This document shows positions 55,561 to 64,000 of a stretch of DNA of 64,000 bases, piece by piece (positions within the stretch are counted from its first letter, which is position 1; each line of letters opens with the position of its first letter). The notes beneath the pieces are model-generated. The model worked only from the letters and a program-made list of their open reading frames with translations, was not told the origin of the DNA and did no database searches. The stretch lies in contig JAKUCV010001994.1 of the NCBI GenBank assembly GCA_028386065.3, positions 4,476-68,475 of the forward strand, read 5' to 3'. The position numbers and the translations under genes were made by a program. This DNA is from Turnera subulata (lineage: Eukaryota; Streptophyta; Magnoliopsida; Malpighiales; Passifloraceae).

Positions 55561-58075
55561 TTTACATCTCCACATATTTGCCCCACCATCACTAGTCATT
55601 GTTGGAACCTCCAACTATCAAGTTCGTTGACTTCACGATTACTACCACCAATTACATCCATCATAACCACAACTACCAGCTACAACAATTGCTATCATCT
55701 GTCATGGCCACCACGACCGCTATCAACCACAGTCATTGCCATCATCTGCATGGCCAGCACAACTTCTACCAGCTACATCCATTACCAACTACAACCATTG
55801 CCATCATCTGTCAAGGCCGCCACTATGTGTTTACATCTCCACATATTGCCACTGCCATTGGCACCACCACTCATTTAGCTATAAGGTTCGATTCATGTCA
55901 ACCAAGTTATTTGTGGTTCAATTTTCATATTGATCCGAGGACTACCTATTTATTTAATATACTTTGAGACTAGTATAAGACACTAAATAGATTAACAAAA
56001 TATGACTAATCTTGTACAAGTATACTCATTCAATCCAATTTATCACTGACTGAAGATTAAGAATCACTTCATTCATAAATTAACAATAGCATCATTAAAA
56101 ACAAATATAAAACATAAAAATATAAATTTATGCCTAAATCAATTTCATAAAGCTACAAAACATGTTGAAAATGTTACTAAAAATAAAATCTAATTATAAG
56201 TAGACATTCTAATATCTAACAAACTAAATATGAGAAACCATCCTTCATCCTACAAACATATAACTCCAAAATATCATACATTAATGACAGTGAATGCAAC
56301 ATAGGCGAGGATTTTATCGAGTTATTGAACTGACTTTACCTTGATTTCGTATTTTGCACTTTTAAACTTAATTTAAAAAAGATTAATTAGGATATAAAAA
56401 TAACGGTCGCACTAAACATCTATTTTCATATCGACTTTCCCATCCAAAAACTCTTAACTATTTTTTTCTTGTGGTGAGTTCAAGCCAATGGGTCAAAAAC
56501 ACTAACCTACTAAGTGGCATGTTCATGTCATGTTGGCGATTTGCGCCCAAACTTGCTACCTCTATTGTTGGGCAACCTATCTCACAATTGAGATGATTTC
56601 AACTTGAGACCTCCAATCCTTCGTGTAACCCAATCAAATCTTAAGCTCAAGCCATTTAATCCCTTTTGTAGCCTCAATGATGGGCCAAAAAAGATAAAAG
56701 AATGTACTAGCCATTTGGCATATTCTTCAACCAAAAACTTTGAAACTTTACATGTACCATTCATGAGTGTTCATCAGAGCACCGACCAAAGCTTAATAAC
56801 GCTCATCTTCACGCCCTAAAGCATAGAAACTACGATCTAAACATATATACCGACGATCTTGGCCAAAAGGTACCCTAAGGCACCACAAAATAGGCTTTGA
56901 CCTCCCGCCCCAATCGTTTCTGCAGAGATGACCAAGAGAAAAGAGCATTTCAAAACCGACATCCACCATATACAAACATTGCAATGTGTGCTTCAACCAT
57001 TCTACAAAGAGATTGTAAAATGGAGCATCTCAAGAACAAATATTCGCCATAGAAGAAACTTAGCTACATCACATTCTAAATTGTGAACTTCGAAGTAGTA
57101 TGGTAGACTTCTAGCAATAAAATGTGATGGCGAAATTTTCGCACTAAAATAGTTGAAGAGTTAGAATTGATAACAAAAGACATTGCCAATGATAGCTCTA
57201 ATCACAATTATAAGGCCCGCCTCCCAACGGGCGGTTCAACTTTAATAGGAACTAGGTGACAAACAGGACCAAATGTCTTGCCAAGTTATGGTGTTTCAAC
57301 CCTCGGTAGGGTCAATTTGCATTTCATGGGGATAATGGTTTATTAAATCTCACAACCTTCATGAGTGAAGCAACCCTTGAGTAGCATGGTAAGAAAAGGA
57401 GAATGGTTGCAAATAAGGAAAAGGACTAGGACGGTTGTTGAGCAATAAGAGCAAAGCTAGTGCCAATGGTGAATCAAATAGCAAATGGCATGGAGGAAGT
57501 GGATCGATAATGATGGTAAATCAAATAAATAGTGTAGACTCATAAAGGAAGAAGAGGATTGGTTGTTGGCAAGTTGCACCTACTATAACTACACATGTTG
57601 CTTCTGAGTTGATGCATCCATAGCTTGCCGCTCTCTCTTCTTTCTTATGATGGTGTCGCGGCGTGTGTGTTTTCACTCTATGGTCTGTGATAAAGCATAA
57701 GGATTTTGATCAAGAAGTTTTGGCAAATTTGAGACTAAAGGTGCAACCCGACATTGCACATTCTAAAAATAATAAACCAACTCACTTAAGTCAAATTTCT
57801 TGAAGCCCCTATCTTCACCAATTATAAGATCGGGTTGGATGTTATAACCTTGGCTCTAGTGATTGACTATCATCATAGTCAAAAAGATCACTATAGAGAG
57901 TCCAACTTTTTAGTTGTGCACTCTTAAGCAACAAGGTGATAACAAGAACAAAGAGTTAGTAGCTAGCAAATTCACCTAAGAATAAATGATCACTGAGAAG
58001 ATAGTGTTTTGCACTTACCAACAAGACTAGATGCGCTCGTAGTGCCAAGAAGAAAGCATAGGAAAATGATATAGC
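55561..58075. other. Intergenic downstream of the ASI1-like gene
   Basis: No convincing gene. The part next to 58075 should contain the 3' UTR and polyadenylation site of the minus-strand gene, which I could not place exactly. Confidence 0.5.
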
Positions 58076-61000
58076 TCATTTGGGCTTCAAAACATCTTTA
58101 AATTTTCTCAACTCTTCTCCTTGTTCCTGGAAAAAGAAACATAACATATTCAGCATAAACTAGACCTTAAACGTCACAATATCAGTGCAAATATTATTAT
58201 TTGCAAGAAAATAAAAACAAGAGACGACTGAATTTACAGACGTGGGATTAGATTCAGACCTCACGCAACGTTCTCCATATTCGATATGATCTCTCTTGAC
58301 GCAATTGCCATTCCAAGGCCATCTCATACTCAATTGTGTTTGGTTGAGAGCAATGCGATGTAGATACAGCTTCTTTCTGCAAGATCAATTAGAAAATACC
58401 TTATCCATGAAAATATTATATAAAAAGAAGGGCAAAGCATAATGTCACGTGATTGCAATGCCTTCTGTCAACTACATGTATGATAAGGCAACTAAAAGAG
58501 AGCTAATAAAATTACCATCTCTCGCATTACTCTATGCCTATCAATAAAAAGATGGCCAAAAAATGTTGTTTGCTTTTTTGGTAAAGCAGGAGCCACAAAT
58601 CTGCCTACTAAAGGCCTGCACAGAAAGTAGCACAAACTGATTAGTCCTAGATTGGTGTTCACCAATCAAGATATCAGTTTTGATGTAAAACAAGTCAACT
58701 TAGACACTTGTCCATTTTGAGGCACTAGACAGAGTCAAATGAAATATGGCAGAATGGTATTTTATGTAGGTTTCTAATTCGCTATTTTCCTTTACTATCA
58801 CATTTTGTCGTGCATTCCAGATCAGGGATTCATCTCCTTTTAGCCATCTAAGTAACTGGACCCATATTAAATAGTTCCACTGTTTTCATAAAATGGTTTT
58901 GGTTCCAACTATAGAACCATTAGCCGTACAAAGAGCACCTTCCCTTTGAAACACTCAGTTTTGAGTAGAAAGCATCAGCGAATGGGGAAGTGCATTCTCT
59001 TCTTCCTTTCTCTTGCTCTCTCAGAAAAACTAACTGCTATAGTTCTACAACCCCAATTCAAGAATTTCAGGTAAAGTCTCCACAGAACACTTTTAGTCCT
59101 TGAATCACGCTTAGGTTCCAAGCATCCCTCTTATTGGACAGCAACAAAACGTCATTTAAATTTTTGACTGCTTGCACTCAATTAGCATGTTCTAATACAG
59201 AGCCAACTGGAAGTGTACCCAAATTACATGATTTCAAGCAGCAACATTATGAAGTTCCAGCCATACCTCTCATTTGACAGCAGTACAATATCATTCAACT
59301 TTTTAACTGCTTTCTCTGCTGCTTCCCTTGTTTTAAATATGACAAGAGCTTGACCTATAGTATACAAGACCATGCATGTCAAATCCAGCAACAAATAAAA
59401 GCCACTTGGAGTTTCAGCACCCACTCACATGCAACGAAGGAACTGCTGATACAAAATATGTTATAGTTTATTGATAATTCAATGATGGATGTTTACCAAA
59501 GTGAGGATTAGAAAATGCAGTCTGTCGGATCATTTTTGCTCTGCAGTTTTCTCGGAAGGCGGACCAAACAATATCCTGATCAACAGAAATTTGTCATAAA
59601 ATGTGTGAAACATTTTAAGAAAAAAAAAAAATACCAGAAAGAGGCAATTAGCAACAGATGCTTGGATCATAAAGGACCTAGAACTAGGAAAGGGGTAACC
59701 AAATAACAGATGGCGTCCACAGCAATGCAGGCATACTGTTTCAGAACTGCACTTTAATGGAAAGTAACTTGAAGACTAAGCATGACTACTGAAATGAACG
59801 GTAATTGGAACATCAACAAAAAGTTGAAGCAACACGAAACTGATGTTCCTGAATGAGTAATACCTCAACTTCTGCAGAAGTGGAAGATGGATCTAAATTT
59901 TGAAGCAGGACAAGAGTTCCATCCTCATGACCAGTTTGGATTTCTTCCTTCCAAGGCTGGTAATGAAACATAAGAAAATTACAAAGTGCACCCAGATGCT
60001 TTGCTCGATCAGTTAATTTTCAGTTTCAACAGAAATAGAAGAGTATAGCACAAAAAGCAACATTTTCCAGTGGCCTTTGTGGTGAGTGGCAACGATTCTC
60101 AAGATGATTTTGAAATCGAAATGTCAGTAGTAAAGTAAGAGGTTACTACCACAACCAAATCCTAGGAGGTGAATATAAAAGACTGAAGTATGCAATAGAA
60201 ACAGGAAAGAATACTCACAGGTCTTATAAACCATCTGCTTTTATCCTGTCAAAATGATAACAGATGGTGTAAGTTTTATTTCTTCATCCTTGCTAGAATA
60301 TTTTACAACAGTAAAAAAAGAATGGGCAACACAAGGCACCAATAAGAAGAATCAAAAGAGGAAATGGAAGACCTTAACAAGCACAAAATTTTCATAATGA
60401 AAAGATATCATGAAGCATCACCTTTCAAGTAAAGAAATGTATATGGAGAACATGAATTATGGAAAAGCATCACGGTTTACATAGCAGATAGAAACTAGCC
60501 AGATAAAAAGAAAAGTTCTAAAACTTTGCATTTCCAAGCCTTTTGCAGCTATGTTTACACATAACTTTGCAGCTCAAATTTCACCAAAAAAAGCTTTGCT
60601 GCTCAGAGGGCTTACATTAGACTCAATTATTAACTGATAAAAGAAAGATGCTCCTGTTTGGATGTGATATAGGTGCAGCTGTTCATTTGACATTTCCACA
60701 AATTCTTCACTATTATATCAACATTATGTCCAAGGATAACATACCATGAGCTTCATCCTAACCTCCCCTCCTTTTCTGAAATCAAAAGGAAAGAGGGCCC
60801 CATCCCTTTCACCCAGCATTTAAAGTACACCAAAAGTGTTTAATTCACTTTGTACCATAGACAATGCACATGCACATCATGTAGAATTTCTCCAAGGCAA
60901 GCAAAATAATTTACCAGCAAACTATCTAAGAAATAGAAAATCCGAAAATGCAAGTACATCCCAGTAGCACAACTTACAGCTTTTGGTCTACTGCTAACTA

Positions 61001-62671
61001 TAGTTGGTTGGTTGCAAATTGCACTGCCCCCATCTAAAGCAGACAGCTTCTCAGATGGTTGTGACAACTTGCTGTTAGAAATTTTAGCAATCTTGTCATC
61101 AAGCTTTAGCTTCTTAGGAGGGCCATTTCCTCTCTGCTCGGGATCCTTTAAAAGCTTAGATCCAGATTGGTCATCAATAACACTAGGTGCACGAAAAATG
61201 ACCTTGGCATCACTCGCCCTCGAATCAGGACTAAGTTTCTGCATCGTTTTCTTGATCCCATCATCAAAAACTTTTGCAGAACCATCAAGCTTTACTTTCT
61301 TAGATGGCCTATCATTCAATTCACCTGGATCCTTCAAAACTTTTGCTCTCTTTTCAGTATGAACTTGGTCTACCTCAAGTTTCTTATCCACTCTGTTCAG
61401 CAAGAACTTAACTGCAAAAAGGAAAATAGAAATCAAGTAACAAACAACTGCAACACTAACATGAAACTATGAAATGTATTCAGGTTAGAGAACCCATACC
61501 TTCAATCCCAGCAATCTTGTCATCTAACTTATCCAAGATCATGCACTTATCAACATCAAATGTCCTATAAAAGAAGAAGTCAGCTATTTGCAGTTCTTCT
61601 TCTGACGGTTGAGGATTTCTGCTGTCCTTTGAAGTGCAAACAACAGTGCATTTTCCCGCAATTGCTCCCTGATTAAAGTTAGTGATTACCAGAGGATCCA
61701 AATATGCTTCCAGTACGGTGAACATTTTATAATACTCAAAATGGGGCATATCTAAATGCAATTGATAGATCAAACCAAGAGTGGAAACATGCAATTAAGG
61801 GTTTCAGTTAGAACCATCCTCATTCCAGTTGCAGTTATGCTAAAAATTCAAAGAATCAACTGTTTAAATGGGTAACAGTGTTTCAGTTGAAATATCCATC
61901 CAAGCATTCAAGTCAACAAGATGATCCTCAGTTTAAACTACTGAGTCTGTTATCAGACACAAACGTTACTTAAAATACATAAAAGATATCAAAGAATAAA
62001 TAAAAGCACACAACAGATACACTTTTGTGGACTCCTTGTAGACTTCATCCTGTTCAAGAAAACAGTCAAGTATTTTACATATGCATACATGCACATACAA
62101 CACAGCATTCGCCAAAGCATGCCATCTAATCTACCAATTGCAACTGAAATCTCCACCAAATGAGCAAATTATTGCCCACTTAGTTCTTTCCTTTAAATGA
62201 CATCCAAGTTCAGAATCGCAAGAAAGAGAGCTAATCAGGAATGAAATGAGATGTGTATGGCATGATATGTCACTTAGAAAAAGAAAAACTGCATGTACTT
62301 GGAAGCAACAGTAACAGAATAATCACCAGAGGATTAATATTTGCAAGGCCCTTTCCAACACCCGAGGCCAGAAATAGTTCGTCGGCAGCAACCTCCGCGG
62401 AACCGAGATGGTTTGTGATCTCCCGCGGGCGGAAAAACCAGAGAATCTTCACTCTCTTCAAGCTCTTCGGAGCTTCCCATATCTTCACGATCTTTCCAAT
62501 GTAAGGCTCCTCCTCCCCGTCCTTGTACAGATAAACCGAGTCGTAGAGCGTATAAAACACATCGTCGAAGGTGAAAGACTCATAGAACTGCACATCCTTA
62601 TTCTTCCCTCCACGTCCTCCCCTCTTACCCCAGGTGAAAGGGATGCTCTCGGGATCGTTCTCCTGTACCAT
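58076..62671 (-). CDS. ASI1: BAH and RRM protein, ANTI-SILENCING 1-like
   Basis: Minus-strand exons that I can place: 62671-62327, 61668-61500, 61411-60978, 60245-60219 (27 nt), 59956-59865, 59575-59497, 59354-59267, 58615-58516, 58376-58260 and 58126-58076. Together they give about 500 residues. Exons 1-2 form a BAH domain (YDSVYLYKDGEEEPYIGKI, WFFRPREI, FFYRTFDVD). Exon 3 is a Lys/Ser-rich linker. RRM parts follow, with LVLLQNLDPSS and GQALVIFKTREAAEKAVKKL, then FFGHLFIDRHRV, SHCSQPNTIEYEMALEW and a charged helix. This order matches plant ASI1/IBM2/SG1, a nuclear chromatin protein that promotes full-length transcripts of genes with silenced transposons in introns. All phases agree except that I count the 59956-59865 exon one base short, perhaps my error. 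A further 27-nt exon at 62049-62023 is possible. Confidence 0.88.
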
Positions 62672-63197
62672 TACCTGAAAGACAAGCCAAAAATTGGAGC
62701 TGAAAAAAAAAACACAGGAAGAAAATATGGCTTACTCACAAACCCTAATCCATATAATTTTTCACCGGTTTGCTTACAATTTACAAGGAGCAGCAACAAT
62801 TCTAATACAAGTCAGTATTACCACACCGAATTCCTGATCCGAAGAGACTCCCATACCGACATTGACATAAAAATGCCATGCCTATTATACGCCGACAAAA
62901 ATTGGTCGGTACACGGTAATTAAGGATGCCAAGAAATCAATTCCATGAAGAAGGGATTTAGAACAACTGGCAATTTCAATTAGCATTCATAACACCAGCC
63001 ATGCATATCACAATTGCAACATCATAATTCATGGAATTCAATACAACATTAAGAAGAACGTAAAATAGATATCATCGAATTGCAGCTAGTCAATCACACA
63101 TAATTAACCCACCATTAAAAGAAAAAACCCCCCACTACGATACCCGTGGGAAACAGATGAAGAAGGAGTAGGAGGAGAAAGGAGAGAAGGAACTCAC

Positions 63198-63420
63198 GGG
63201 ATTTACACTGCTTTGCAAGAGCAGTTTGTAGCGAATCGGATAAGAAAAGAAAAGGAAGCGAGAGGTGGCGCGCTCGACGGCTTGCCGGACGCCGGTGGGC
63301 AGAGGGTCAGGCCGGAGGAGTGTGGTGTTGGGGGTGCGGTGGTTGCTCCGGGCAGAGAGTTAGTGTGGTTCTCGGTTACTGCCCGCCATGTAAAATTGGG
63401 AGTGTGTAAATGTGTTTGTG
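63198..63420 (-). other. Probable 5' UTR exon of the ASI1-like gene
   Basis: A donor GTGAGTT at 63197-63191 (minus) could pair with the acceptor just before the start codon (AG at 62676-62675, then GTAATGG). This implies a non-coding first exon ending at 63198 and a 5' UTR intron of about 520 bp. The sequence here is GC-rich, as promoter-proximal plant DNA often is. Its left end is a guess. Confidence 0.45.
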
Positions 63421-63549
63421 TGGGGGGTTGGGGGCGGCGTGTCTCCCTTTCAGCGAGGTTTGAGGGCCACCTGTACCGCAAGAAGGGAGGGCGATCCAGT
63501 TCCTTCCTCGGGTTTTGGTTTTGAATTAAACTACGACGATAATTAGGGG

Positions 63550-64000
63550 GCTTAATTACGGTAAAACCCCTGACCTTTCCGTTCCAGTTCAATCGGCCCT
63601 GAAAAGAAAAAGTTTCCAAACTTTTTTACCACCTGAATTTTGCTCGAGTTAAATTTAACCCCCTTCTTTTTAGATTACCGTCCATTGATTTGACCGAATA
63701 AACGGATACGTGGCAAGTGGCAAGTGGCAAAAATTGAACATCCAAATTTGGCCACCCACATTTTATTAAATTGGATATTATAGTATGTTTTAACTCAAGG
63801 TTAATTAAATGACTTAATTTTGGGTTTAAAATAAATTAGAGGTTTAGGTAACAAAATATGGGAGCCCACTGGAGGATAGCCCATTAGGAACACATTTCTT
63901 ACAGCTCACTTTGGCTCTGATTTTCGTGAAAAATCAGGATCGAAATTACCTTTTATGTGAAATGTGAGAATATGGTAAAAAAAAAATTGATTTTGAGTAG
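63550..64000. other. Possible end of another foldback-type element
   Basis: GGTAAAACCCCTGACC followed by TTAACCCCC and ACGTGGCAAGTGGCAAGTGGC resembles in style the arms of the foldback elements at 35270 and 53778. The partner end would lie outside the window. No gene is seen. Confidence 0.25.

Noticed and set aside
55435..55967. Ser/Thr/His-rich open frames
   Set aside because: They lie over a 47-bp minisatellite whose period is not a multiple of three.

Overview
The window looks like nuclear DNA of a flowering plant, probably a eudicot. Genes have introns with GT..AG borders, intergenic DNA is AT-rich, and most of the sequence is retrotransposon debris of plant lineages. I cannot name the species. 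Only three loci look like intact host genes: a secreted proline-rich protein with four CX3C motifs (25026-25755, minus), a phytocyanin (41743-42297, plus) and a multi-exon BAH+RRM protein resembling ANTI-SILENCING 1 (58076-62671, minus). Two host-gene fragments are broken: a DUF295 F-box-type fragment (about 248-904) and an LRR receptor kinase fragment (22760-23479, minus).

Left third (1-22.4 kb): after the DUF295 fragment, 2.0-7.3 kb is an old, internally repetitive region. It contains a minus-strand trace of Ty3/gypsy pol and several short repeat families. From 7.3 kb an ATHILA-type ORF begins. A 10.2-kb Sirevirus-like Ty1/copia element (7816-17997, target duplication ACAGG) interrupts it, and it resumes at 18003. 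Its non-coding 3' region and 3' LTR run to about 22.4 kb. The Sirevirus-like element carries gag, pol and a third ORF, all broken.

The most unusual signal is in that element. Forty-seven copies or near-copies of the palindrome AACATCGATGTT lie in three arrays. Most are spaced exactly 21 bp, in a higher-order unit of about 72 bp. One array sits in each LTR upstream of a TATA box. A third sits inside the element, upstream of a second TATA box and the third ORF. Perfect matches to the plant mitotic MSA element (YCYAACGGYYA) occur in the same arrays. This suggests a duplicated cis-regulatory module that drives both the genomic RNA and the third ORF.

Middle (22.4-48.2 kb): two more copia elements follow. 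One (26759-32233, TSD CTACC) has a 674-bp transposon inserted in its primer-binding site. The other (32510-38942) has a 745-bp Mutator-like foldback inserted in its integrase. A gypsy-like LTR piece, the phytocyanin gene and a heavily decayed copia pol (44.3-48.1 kb) complete this part.

Right part (48.2-64 kb): a complete tRNA-derived SINE with a 17-bp duplication, several foldback or MITE elements (49.6, 52.7 and 53.8 kb), minisatellites, and the ASI1-like gene. In Arabidopsis the product of that gene helps express genes whose introns contain silenced transposons.
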